Source: Planctomycetota bacterium (GTDB lineage: Bacteria; Planctomycetota; PUPC01; JACPCR01). Taken from it: 32,372 nucleotides of DNA. This document shows positions 1-7,525 of the stretch, piece after piece. The position numbers were made by a program, and so were the translations under genes. Each line of letters starts with the position of its first letter. Position 1 is the stretch's first letter. The notes under the pieces are model-generated. The model was not told where the DNA came from. It saw nothing but the letters and a program-made list of their open reading frames with translations, and did no database searches. The stretch lies in assembly GCA_027625095.1 (NCBI GenBank), contig JAQBXN010000104.1, positions 1 through 32,372 on the forward strand, read 5' to 3'.

Positions 1-183
1 CGGAAATTAAGCAACCTCAGGGGCAGTAAGATTTCCTTCGAAACTTCTGCGCGAATAGCGTGTATGAATAGGTTATTCCAACGGATGGCAAGCCAATGCG
101 CAGCGCCAGCCATGCTCCGTTTGACGAAGTATGGCCGCCAAGCGATCCTTACACAATCTTTATCACCTCGTGCCAAGCTGCCA

Positions 184-1146
184 ATGACCATTCTCGTCAT
201 TGAAGACAATCTCGCCGATGTCAGAGTGCTCCAGGAATTACTTGAGGAACACAGCTACCACGACATCGTGGTCAAATGGGCCGAATCCCTCAGTGGCGGT
301 ATGGAGCGCCTGAATCTCGGAAGCATCGATGCCGTGCTGTTGGATATGAATCTGCCAGACAGCCGGGGCCTGAATTCCTTCCTGACGCTTTACGAGCATT
401 TCCCAAACATTCCGATTGTCATTCTCACGGACGAGCATGATGAGGATTTGGCAGCGCAAACAGTCAGAGCCGGCGCGCAGGATTACCTGCCTAAATTCCC
501 GGTAAATGTAGATCTCGTCGTCCGTTCTGTTCGGTATTCGATAGAACGGCATCGGCTTCAGAAGGAGCTTCTGAATGCAAGGCATCGTGAAGAGCATCAT
601 CGTGAGATGACCACCATGAAGAGCCTGACAAGCGTGGAAGTTAAGAGGAAGGTCCTCGGCCGTCTCGACATGATCGAAGAATATGCGAAGAAAATTCGCG
701 ATTACCTGGTCCACAAAGATGGTGATCCAATTACTACAGCCAAGGAGTTGGCGCTGGAATTCTATGCGCAGGATCGCTCGGGCAAGGAGGTCGTCCAGGT
801 TCACCTGAAAGCCATGGAGCACCTCACGAATGGCCTGGAAGTGGAAAAGATCAAGATTCTGGCCGAACGAGGGCGAATGCTGGTTCTTGGAGTCCTCGCC
901 AATCTGGTAGATCACTACAAGGAGAATCGCCCCGGCACGCAGGCAAAGTCTCTCCCGGCGCCACAATCGCCAGCGAAGACTAAGACTGGTGAGACTAGAG
1001 CGGTTACTGCCCCTCCAGACGACAAGAGCAGCGAAAGGAATCAGGCCAACCCTGATACGAAGCCAGAGAAGTCGGACGGCGTGCAGCCTGGTAAAACCCA
1101 GTCCGTGAACGGCGAAAGTGGAGCCGCAGCCAAGGAAGGCGAATGA
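184..1146 (+). CDS. Response regulator: receiver domain plus RsbU_N/KaiA-like helical domain
   Basis: This is a cytoplasmic signalling protein of about 320 residues. Residues 1-125 form a CheY-like receiver: acidic pair E7/D8, phospho-acceptor D54 in LLDM, T82 in ILTD and K104 in YLPK, so phosphorylation should be possible. A short charged coiled coil follows (about 125-150). Next comes a helical segment (about 150-250) whose pattern, including VVQVHLKAMEHL, resembles the RsbU N-terminal/KaiA C-terminal four-helix bundle. No PP2C phosphatase, DNA-binding or cyclase domain follows; the last 70 residues are a low-complexity tail rich in A, P, K, E and T. The frame is open back to 64, but the receiver begins at the ATG at 184. 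No strong Shine-Dalgarno is visible there, so the start is only probable. The stop overlaps the next start (ATGA). The receiver call is firm; the RsbU_N-like call comes from pattern memory. Confidence 0.85.
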   Translation: MTILVIEDNLADVRVLQELLEEHSYHDIVVKWAESLSGGMERLNLGSIDAVLLDMNLPDSRGLNSFLTLYEHFPNIPIVILTDEHDEDLAAQTVRAGAQDYLPKFPVNVDLVVRSVRYSIERHRLQKELLNARHREEHHREMTTMKSLTSVEVKRKVLGRLDMIEEYAKKIRDYLVHKDGDPITTAKELALEFYAQDRSGKEVVQVHLKAMEHLTNGLEVEKIKILAERGRMLVLGVLANLVDHYKENRPGTQAKSLPAPQSPAKTKTGETRAVTAPPDDKSSERNQANPDTKPEKSDGVQPGKTQSVNGESGAAAKEGE

Positions 1147-2102
1147 AAAAGCTGATCGCAGTCGCTGAAGACACTGTTGAAGTGGTCGAAGTCCCCATGC
1201 CTGAAGTGCAGGAGGACGAAGTCCTCGTTCGCTCTGTACGTTCACTCATAAGCCCGGGTTCGGAACTCAAACGGGTCCGCCGCTCCGCCGCCGGGAGCAA
1301 TCGTTGGCCCAACCACGATCTGGGCTATGCGACGGCCGGGGTTATTGAAGAGGTGGGTGCGAAGGTGGCCGGCTTAAAGCCGGGAGACCGCGTGGTCACC
1401 ATGCGGAATCATCAGGAATATGTGACGGCCAAAGCATCGCTGGCTGACAACTTCCCTGCACTTCCGCTGCCTGAGAGTGTTGATTGGGATCTCGCGCCGT
1501 TCTGTATCTGGGGGCGCTCCTGTATCAATTGGTCACGGCGGGCGCACGCCCAGCTTGATGAAAATGTTGCCATCGTCGGATGCGGATTGGTCGGGCTGCT
1601 CATGACCATGTTTACTCGACTGCAGAATCCCAAATCGATTATTGCAGTTGATCTGGTTCCTGAACGCCGCGAGTTAGCCATGCGTTGTGGTGCCGATCAC
1701 GTTGCAGGCGGGGAAGACGATCATGTTGAGCAGGTGCTGAAATTTTCAGACGGCGGAGCTGATGTCACTCTTCACTGTGTTGGTGGAGCCGCGGTCAGAT
1801 CCTTCGAGACATCGCAAAGGATTACCCGGAGCGGCGGCAGGACGATTTTGATTGGGCATCACATGGAAGCATTGACTATCCTGCCGGGCCAATTCACGGG
1901 CAAGGATCTGCTGGGCGCAAATGTTGGTTACGATTACAACCCAGGTCTGTTTCTGGAAGGCATTCGCTTAATCGAACAGCGCAAACTCCCCATGAACGAA
2001 ATCATCACGCATAACGTGCCTTATACGGAGGCACCTGCGATCTACGACATGCTAATCAATCATCCCGGGCCTTCGGCGGGAGTATTGTTCAGGTGGGATT
2101 AA
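1143..2102 (+). CDS. Zinc-independent MDR-family oxidoreductase (alcohol dehydrogenase-like)
   Basis: A 319-residue medium-chain dehydrogenase/reductase. The N-terminal GroES-like part contains GYATAGVIEEVG (61-72) and LKPGDRVV (78-85). The Rossmann part has the nucleotide-binding GCGLVG (146-151), followed by an acidic residue (AVDLVPERR) that usually favours NAD(H). Where zinc enzymes carry the catalytic Cys, this protein reads LISPGSE, and no structural-zinc cysteine cluster is visible, so it is probably zinc-free. The fragment resembles sugar-type or bi-domain oxidoreductases of surface-polysaccharide clusters, but the substrate cannot be read from the sequence. Its ATG overlaps the stop of the response regulator, implying translational coupling. 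Its 3' end overlaps the convergent glycosyltransferase gene by 14 bp, so no terminator fits between them. Confidence 0.88.
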   Translation: MKKLIAVAEDTVEVVEVPMPEVQEDEVLVRSVRSLISPGSELKRVRRSAAGSNRWPNHDLGYATAGVIEEVGAKVAGLKPGDRVVTMRNHQEYVTAKASLADNFPALPLPESVDWDLAPFCIWGRSCINWSRRAHAQLDENVAIVGCGLVGLLMTMFTRLQNPKSIIAVDLVPERRELAMRCGADHVAGGEDDHVEQVLKFSDGGADVTLHCVGGAAVRSFETSQRITRSGGRTILIGHHMEALTILPGQFTGKDLLGANVGYDYNPGLFLEGIRLIEQRKLPMNEIITHNVPYTEAPAIYDMLINHPGPSAGVLFRWD

Positions 2103-3057
2103 CCGGCGATTCTTCTCTTTCCACGATTTCCCGAATCTTGAAACCCTTCGTCCTCTGGGTCTGCGTGAAGCGAGTGATATTGGTACAAACCAGATGGGAC
2201 AGAAATACGACGATGCCCGCAGGCAACAGACCCGCCGCCCACCATATGCCCTGCCCCCCGATTGCCAGTCCAGTGACCGATAGGGCGACCATGATTCCGA
2301 AAGTACGTGCAGTGGCGTAGAGGGTGCGCTCTCGTTCGGGATAGGTGGCTATGATGGCACGCAGGGCCAGAAGGTCTTTCAGCACGATGAAAATCCGCTT
2401 CAGCCCGTAATGAGTAGAACCGGCAAACCGTTCTCGATCATTGACCGGTATCTCAGCGACTTCATCGGCTTTGACACCGAATATGGCAGGCATGAAACGG
2501 TTGAAGCCCCTCGGCAGATACCTGCCTTTGACAACCTCGGCCTGATACGATTTAAGCCCACAGCCGTTGTCATGGATAGGCACTTTAGTCACCGCACCAA
2601 TCAACCAGTTCGCAATTTTGGAAGGCAGAACGCGATCCCAATACCGTTCCTGCCTGTCCTTTCGCCAGCCAGTAACCGCTTTGTAGCCTTCCCGCAGCTT
2701 GGCAAGCGATTTCGGAAAATCCGCGGGATCGTTCTGCAGGTCACCATCCATCGTGAGAACGACCTTTCCGCGAGCCACTTCGAACCCGGCACAAAACGCG
2801 GAGGCCTGGCCCCAGTTCCCGTCGAGTTCGACCGCTCGCACCCGCGGGTCTTTGTCTACAAGACCACGCAGCAACTCCCCAGTCCGGTCGGTACTGCCGT
2901 CATTCACCAGGATGATCTCTACGCTGCCCTCGAGTTCGGGGATGACTGCATCGACCTCTTCCCACAGTCGCTCCACGTTGCCCTCCTCGTTATGCAATGG
3001 CACCACGATGGAAATATCCGGGGCAAGCGACTTGTTGTTCGATTTGTCTTCGCTCAT
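2089..3057 (-). CDS. Family 2 glycosyltransferase, DPM1/polyprenyl-phosphate type, membrane-anchored
   Basis: A 322-residue GT-A glycosyltransferase. The catalytic domain has ISIVVPLHNEE (15-25), VNDGSTDRT (51-59) and the metal-binding DGD at 104-106, followed by LQNDP as in dolichyl/undecaprenyl-phosphate sugar transferases. GCGLKSY and GSTHYGLKR are further family signatures. Two hydrophobic segments near the C-terminus (about 255-300) should anchor it in the inner membrane, where this family transfers a nucleotide-activated sugar to polyprenyl phosphate. The donor sugar is not deducible. It is the last gene of a minus-strand run after asnS and the lipoprotein (80 bp gap). No clear Shine-Dalgarno precedes the ATG. 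The 3' end overlaps the convergent oxidoreductase. Confidence 0.92.
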   Translation of the reverse strand: MSEDKSNNKSLAPDISIVVPLHNEEGNVERLWEEVDAVIPELEGSVEIILVNDGSTDRTGELLRGLVDKDPRVRAVELDGNWGQASAFCAGFEVARGKVVLTMDGDLQNDPADFPKSLAKLREGYKAVTGWRKDRQERYWDRVLPSKIANWLIGAVTKVPIHDNGCGLKSYQAEVVKGRYLPRGFNRFMPAIFGVKADEVAEIPVNDRERFAGSTHYGLKRIFIVLKDLLALRAIIATYPERERTLYATARTFGIMVALSVTGLAIGGQGIWWAAGLLPAGIVVFLSHLVCTNITRFTQTQRTKGFKIREIVEREESPVNPT

Positions 3058-3137
3058 TTAGATGGGATTCAATCTCATTTGGACTGACTATTTTGAGGGA
3101 CGCATTGTCTTCAGAGTTGGCGTTTTTGCATCTCAGA

Positions 3138-4496
3138 TTAGTCACCTTCGCCGATCAGGCCATGGTACCTGCCCATCCAGTATGGCAGCAGGAAATCCAC
3201 CGGAGCGCTTTGCGTATTGCCCTGATCGTCCCCGGGCCACTTCAAGCGGTAGGGATCATCACGCCATGCCCAGCCGGTTTGTGGGCGAAAATTGATTGGC
3301 AGGGGATAGATTGCCCTCTTTGCGCCTTTGCGATTTTTGAACATCGATACCTTGATATCTTCTCGCCCAAGATTGTTGACACCGTAATGGCGTTTCGAAA
3401 TTGGGAAATTCCGCAACTGGAGCAATGAGTCCTCCTGGGCCTGCGGGTCCTTCCCACCAGTACCAAGATAGATGGAAGTGTAAAGCGCGTTGCCCTCATG
3501 ACGCACATATCTCCAGGTTCGATTGATGCTCCTCTCGTAATACTTCAGGACTTTGGGATCTTTTTCCTGCATTAGAAGTGGATAACTGGCAATCATGCCC
3601 ATGTTGTCGTTGTTGTGATTAGTCTGGCCAAGGACCTTGAACTTCACGAGCCATGTCGCTTTGTGCCAATTCTTCTGTTTTAAGCGCTCATATTCCAGCC
3701 GATACTTTTCTTCTCCGCTCGCCTTCCACGCTGTATGGATCGCACAAAGTGAAATGAACGCATGCACTCCAATCGGAACGGGGCCGATGTAAGCGCGCAT
3801 GTTGGAATACTTAGTCGGCTCACCGTCGGCGTCGATGATGATGTAATCATTTTCCATGAGGTAATCGGCAATGGCAGTGATGTCCTTTCGCACTTGTGCT
3901 CGAACCTCCGGATCGTCCACCAGCATGGTGGCTACCCCATACCCGAAGACAATGCCCGAATACTGATCCTTGCTCACTTCATGTCGCCACATGAAGTTGG
4001 AATAATCGCCAACCCCTTCGCTCAACTGCCCCGGCCCCTCCTCCCAGAAACCCTTGTCATCCTTTGGTATGACATGCCTGGCGAGCAGGCCGGGCACACC
4101 ATGCACAGCCTGCAGGAGATGAATGCCTTTCACACTCCTTCGAACTGCCTCAAGCGCCTCTGGGCTCTTAGTAACGGCGTAACGAAAACTCTCCGCCGCA
4201 AGGTGACAACCGTTCCAGATGGGCGAATCCGAAAGGTTGTTGTAGGAAAAGCCGATGGAGTCATGCTTCCGCATGTCCCTCCGATAGATCATAAGCCCCG
4301 ACGGCGCGATGTGATACTTTTCGAGCATGTCTTGAAACATCTCGGCCTTCTGTTTCAAGGTCATGTTCTTCGGCGGCGCATATTCCGGTCTCCCCTCGTA
4401 TGGCAATCGGAGATAGCTCTTGCTTGTACTTGGCGCGCAGCCGATGAGCCCCAGCAGAAGGATGGGGATAATGCTTCTGGAATAAAAATTTTTCAT
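3138..4496 (-). CDS. Uncharacterised lipoprotein, probable helical (alpha/alpha) fold
   Basis: A 452-residue exported protein. The N-terminus has a basic start, a hydrophobic core and a lipobox LIGC with Cys20 as the expected acylated residue, so it should be anchored to a membrane facing the periplasm or surface. The mature part is rich in W, Y, H and amphipathic helices (AAESFRYAVTKS, AVRRSVKGIHLL, KDITAIADYLMEN, LISLCAIHTAWK-like segments). This spacing recalls alpha/alpha-toroid carbohydrate-active proteins such as lyases and glycosidases, but I cannot assign a family or catalytic residues. A G-rich stretch (GGGGGGCAG) lies about 5-10 nt before the ATG and can serve as ribosome binding site. 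It lies 64 bp downstream of asnS and 80 bp upstream of the glycosyltransferase on the same strand, so a link to glycan metabolism is plausible but unproven. Confidence 0.82.
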   Translation of the reverse strand: MKNFYSRSIIPILLLGLIGCAPSTSKSYLRLPYEGRPEYAPPKNMTLKQKAEMFQDMLEKYHIAPSGLMIYRRDMRKHDSIGFSYNNLSDSPIWNGCHLAAESFRYAVTKSPEALEAVRRSVKGIHLLQAVHGVPGLLARHVIPKDDKGFWEEGPGQLSEGVGDYSNFMWRHEVSKDQYSGIVFGYGVATMLVDDPEVRAQVRKDITAIADYLMENDYIIIDADGEPTKYSNMRAYIGPVPIGVHAFISLCAIHTAWKASGEEKYRLEYERLKQKNWHKATWLVKFKVLGQTNHNNDNMGMIASYPLLMQEKDPKVLKYYERSINRTWRYVRHEGNALYTSIYLGTGGKDPQAQEDSLLQLRNFPISKRHYGVNNLGREDIKVSMFKNRKGAKRAIYPLPINFRPQTGWAWRDDPYRLKWPGDDQGNTQSAPVDFLLPYWMGRYHGLIGEGD

Positions 4497-4560
4497 CGTC
4501 TGCCCCCCGGAACTTTAGAACTCAGCGAACCCGAAAAGAGAAGAACCCAACATCACCGGC

Positions 4561-5955
4561 TCAGAAATCCGCCGACTTCGGCGCCCTTGGATATGGGATG
4601 ACGTCACGGATGTTGGCCATGCCGGTAACAAACTGAACGGCTCGTTCAAAGCCGAGCCCAAACCCGGCGTGGGGCACGGTACCGTACCGCCGGAGGTCGA
4701 GATACCACCAGTAATCCTCTGGATCCAAATCGCACTCGCGCATGCGGCTCTCCAGGACATCTTTGCGCTCTTCACGCTGGCTGCCCCCAATGATTTCCCC
4801 GATTCCTGGCACGAGGACGTCCATCGCGGCTACGGTTTTTTGGTCGTCATTGAAGCGCATATAAAAGGCTTTGATGCCCTTGGGGTAGTCATGAACGATG
4901 ACAGGAGCCTTGAAATGCTTTTCAGTGAGAAAACGCTCGTGCTCCGTCTGCAGTGCGTTCCCCCAATCACACGGGTATTCGAAAGACTCCCCGGACCTTT
5001 CGAGAATCCCGATCACGTCAGTATATGAGACCCGCACAAATTCCTTTTCAATGGTGTGTTCGAGTGTCTCCATCACCGATTTGTCGATCCACTCGTTGAA
5101 GAATTCCATGTCGTCCGGGCATTTCTCAAGGGGTGCTTTGCACAGGTGACGGATGTACTCCTCGGCGAGTTGCATATCCCCGTCAAGATCGCAGAACGCC
5201 ATCTCAGGTTCGATCATCCAGAACTCGGAAAGATGACGTGCGGTATTCGAGTTCTCAGCCCTGAAGGTCGGACCAAATGTGTAAACATTGCTCAGAGCGC
5301 AGGCATAGGTCTCGGCAGAGAGTTGTCCGCTGACCGTCAATCGGGCCGGCTTACCAAAGAAGTCATCCTCATAACTTTTTGGCTTTCCGTCCGTCGGATC
5401 CAGCGTTGTCACGGTGAACATTTCACCGGCGCCTTCGCAATCACTCGCGGTGATGACGGGCGAATGCAGATAAAGAAATCCGCGGGATTGAAAAAACTCA
5501 TGCGTAGCCGCTGCAAGGCAGTTTCTCACCCGCGCCACCGCTCCAAAAGTATTCGAGCGTGGCCTGAGATGGGCCACTTCCCTTAGAAATTCCATGCTGT
5601 GCCGTTTCTTCTGCATCGGATAATTCTCAGGGCTCTCTACCCAGCCGAGCACCTCGACCGACTTCGCATGGACCTCGACCGGCTGACCCTTGCCTTGCGA
5701 TTCTTTCAATTCGCCAACCACCCGCAGAGAGCATCCGGTGGCGGTATGCATAATCTCGGCCTCGTAATTCGGAAGACTTCCGTCAGCCACAATCTGGATG
5801 CCCTTGAGACTCGAACCGTCATTCAGCTCAAGGAATGAGAAGCCACCTTTAGAGTCGCGCCGGGTGCGCAGCCAGCCGTGAACGACGACTTCTGCCCCAA
5901 AGTCTGTTCGCTGTCGAAGGTTATGAACTCGGTCGTCTGGTTCGAGTGTTTTCAT
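4561..5955 (-). CDS. asnS: Asparaginyl-tRNA synthetase
   Basis: A class IIb aminoacyl-tRNA synthetase of 464 residues, the usual bacterial AsnRS length. It charges tRNA-Asn in the cytoplasm. Residues 17-105 form the OB-fold anticodon-binding domain (VVVHGWLRTRRDSK). The catalytic domain shows NYPMQKKRHSMEFLRE (111-126), motif 2 with FRAENSNTARHLSEFWMIEPE-type residues from 231, the IIGGSQREER signature, and motif 3 GFGLGFER near 431-438. YLDLRRYGTVPHAGFG favours AsnRS over AspRS. It heads a minus-strand cluster with the lipoprotein and glycosyltransferase. No good Shine-Dalgarno is visible before the ATG. A minus-strand TTGACA (6019-6014) lies upstream, but I could not find a matching -10 box. 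Confidence 0.97.
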   Translation of the reverse strand: MKTLEPDDRVHNLRQRTDFGAEVVVHGWLRTRRDSKGGFSFLELNDGSSLKGIQIVADGSLPNYEAEIMHTATGCSLRVVGELKESQGKGQPVEVHAKSVEVLGWVESPENYPMQKKRHSMEFLREVAHLRPRSNTFGAVARVRNCLAAATHEFFQSRGFLYLHSPVITASDCEGAGEMFTVTTLDPTDGKPKSYEDDFFGKPARLTVSGQLSAETYACALSNVYTFGPTFRAENSNTARHLSEFWMIEPEMAFCDLDGDMQLAEEYIRHLCKAPLEKCPDDMEFFNEWIDKSVMETLEHTIEKEFVRVSYTDVIGILERSGESFEYPCDWGNALQTEHERFLTEKHFKAPVIVHDYPKGIKAFYMRFNDDQKTVAAMDVLVPGIGEIIGGSQREERKDVLESRMRECDLDPEDYWWYLDLRRYGTVPHAGFGLGFERAVQFVTGMANIRDVIPYPRAPKSADF

Positions 5956-6065
5956 TCGTAATTCGTGTAGTTTTGGAACTTTGGTAAGGATTGTTGAATA
6001 TGAAGAAACAGGCTGTCAAAAGGATTGCCCGGAGTCAATCGTGATAAACTCTTCGCATCACGCTA

Positions 6066-6141
6066 CCGAGAGGCATTCTTTAGTCTCGGGGATGATGGAG
6101 TTCCGGAGTGATCGAGGTGCCACTTAAGGCTCCGTCACTCC
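6066..6141 (+). other. Two tandem inverted repeats in the asnS/phosphoesterase spacer
   Basis: In the 238-bp divergent spacer, CCGAGA (6066-6071) faces TCTCGG (6084-6089) across 12 nt, and GGAGTGA (6105-6111) faces TCACTCC (6135-6141) across 23 nt. Neither is followed by a T run, so they are not intrinsic terminators. They could be operator or leader structures for either divergent gene, or chance. No recognisable riboswitch or T-box core was found on the asnS side. Confidence 0.35.
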
Positions 6142-6193
6142 AAAGCCCGGGCATTCCGCCCTTCCGAACAGGTAATGCTGCTGCACTGACTTG

Positions 6194-6832
6194 ATGATGC
6201 AAATCCTCCTGCTTGCCGACACCCATGGCACGAATATTTCCAATGAAACCACGGAATACCGACTCGCAGAATTCCGGATTGACCTGATCTTGATCGCCGG
6301 CGATTTCAGTTATTTCGATCAGCGGTACGAACGGCTGATGGGGCTGGTGAAATCATCAGGCGTTCCATTCTTCTTCACTTCTGGTAATCACGAATCAGTC
6401 GAACTGTGCAGGTATGTGGAGCGGGCATACGGCGGCCGGTATCTGGATGGCGCGTCCGCCCGATTCGGAGAACTGTGCCTCGTCGGGCTCTGCGGTTACG
6501 ACATTTTCTATCCAAACCGCTCCAACAACATTGAACATTTTCAGAACCAGCCGATTGATATGAGGGGCACCAGATATTCGATTCTAATGTCGCATGAACC
6601 GCCGCATCCGTGGCCGTTTCAGGGAAGGATTTGTGGCTCACCTCTTGTAAGCGAAGCGGTTGACCATCACCGATTCGATCTGGTAGTTACCGGCCACCTT
6701 CACTCGAAGACCCCACAAATCGAAATCATGGATTACGGCACAAAGGTGATAAACCCGGGCACCCGGGGGGCGGTTATAGAGTTGGATCTGAAACAAGGTG
6801 AATTTAAGATCCTCAGCCCACTCATGGCATAA
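6194..6832 (+). CDS. Calcineurin-like metallophosphoesterase
   Basis: A 212-residue single-domain metallophosphoesterase with all the usual metal-binding motifs: DTH (9-11), GD (36-37), GNHE (64-67), SHEPP (H134) and GHLH (H168, H170). Such proteins use two metal ions to hydrolyse phosphomono- or diesters in the cytoplasm; the substrate here is unknown. It resembles the small YfcE/ICC-like members. No signal peptide is present. TTG 6191, ATG 6194 and ATG 6197 are adjacent in frame; ATG 6194 is chosen, with no clear Shine-Dalgarno to decide. The gene diverges from asnS and converges with the small secreted-protein gene, leaving 23 bp between the two stops. Confidence 0.9.
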   Translation: MMQILLLADTHGTNISNETTEYRLAEFRIDLILIAGDFSYFDQRYERLMGLVKSSGVPFFFTSGNHESVELCRYVERAYGGRYLDGASARFGELCLVGLCGYDIFYPNRSNNIEHFQNQPIDMRGTRYSILMSHEPPHPWPFQGRICGSPLVSEAVDHHRFDLVVTGHLHSKTPQIEIMDYGTKVINPGTRGAVIELDLKQGEFKILSPLMA

Positions 6833-6855
6833 AGAGGAGCCCTTGCCTGCTCGTT

Positions 6856-7395
6856 TCACTCCGCCGTGGTGGAGTCAATAAATTTCTCAAACTCCTCCTC
6901 GTGCGCCTTTACGGTCGCCTCAGGCCCCGTCCACTTGAAGTAGAAATTTCCAGGCTTGGTGGTCAGGACAACGGCGACCATCCGATAGTCTTTTCTCGGA
7001 ACCACTTTAACGGAAAACGGCCCGCCCACCTGATCCATGAATGTTCCACTGACCTTTAGGATATTGGCCGTCCTGTCTTCATATTCTTTTTTGGTGATGT
7101 TGGCTTTGTCCTTGGAACTGCTCCCATCCGGCTGCTGCATCTGGCCGACCCAACGATCCAGGTTGGCCTGCACATCCCCGCCGCCTCCGGGGAAATGGAA
7201 GACGGCAAGTGTTGAATCCTCAGTATCACCCTTCACCTTTGGAATCGTGAACTGCGCATAACGCATGCGGGAAGAAGGCTGCTCCTGTTTCCAGCCCTCA
7301 GGCACCTCAAACTTCAGCTTCGGCCCCTCGCCTGGGGAAACATCGGCGAATACCAAAGTCAGTACGGGTATGAGCAAAGATAGTGTTCGATTCAT
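6856..7395 (-). CDS. Small secreted protein of unknown function
   Basis: A 179-residue protein with an N-terminal export signal (MNRTLSLLIPVLTLVFADV). The frame is open further upstream, but the ATG at 7395 is preceded by AAGGAG at good spacing and begins the signal peptide, so this start is well supported. The mature part contains FEVPEGW, PSSRMRYAQFTIP, LAVFHFPGGGGDVQANLDRWVGQM and a C-terminal stretch around KWTGPEATVKAHEEEFEKF. I recall this P-S-S-x-M-R / GGGG-x-V-x-x-N-x-x-R-W pattern from short secreted proteins of planctomycete-like and acidobacterial genomes, none with a known function to my knowledge. It diverges from trpS across 130 bp. Confidence 0.85.
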   Translation of the reverse strand: MNRTLSLLIPVLTLVFADVSPGEGPKLKFEVPEGWKQEQPSSRMRYAQFTIPKVKGDTEDSTLAVFHFPGGGGDVQANLDRWVGQMQQPDGSSSKDKANITKKEYEDRTANILKVSGTFMDQVGGPFSVKVVPRKDYRMVAVVLTTKPGNFYFKWTGPEATVKAHEEEFEKFIDSTTAE

Positions 7396-7525
7396 AATGG
7401 CTCCTTGTTCTGTCGGTCTTGAAGTGTGGCTTACCAACCATCTTAGCAATTCAAGCAAGTGCTCGATAGAATCCCCGCCCTTCAACGAGCGGGACTCAAC
7501 AGCAATCAACTTAGAGGCAAAAGAC

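Noticed and set aside
121..160. TTGACG as a promoter for the response regulator
   Set aside because: No convincing -10 hexamer at proper spacing.
64..183. Upstream extension of the response-regulator frame
   Set aside because: The 40 extra codons do not resemble any receiver N-terminus, and the domain begins exactly at ATG 184.
6014..6019. Minus-strand TTGACA as an asnS promoter
   Set aside because: No acceptable -10 box lies at 15-19 nt spacing.
5956..6190. T-box leader for asnS
   Set aside because: No T-box core or antiterminator-like structure could be found on the minus strand.
7265..7525. N-terminal extension of trpS
   Set aside because: It overlaps the divergent secreted-protein gene and has no synthetase features; the GTG at 7526 has a good ribosome binding site and gives the normal length.
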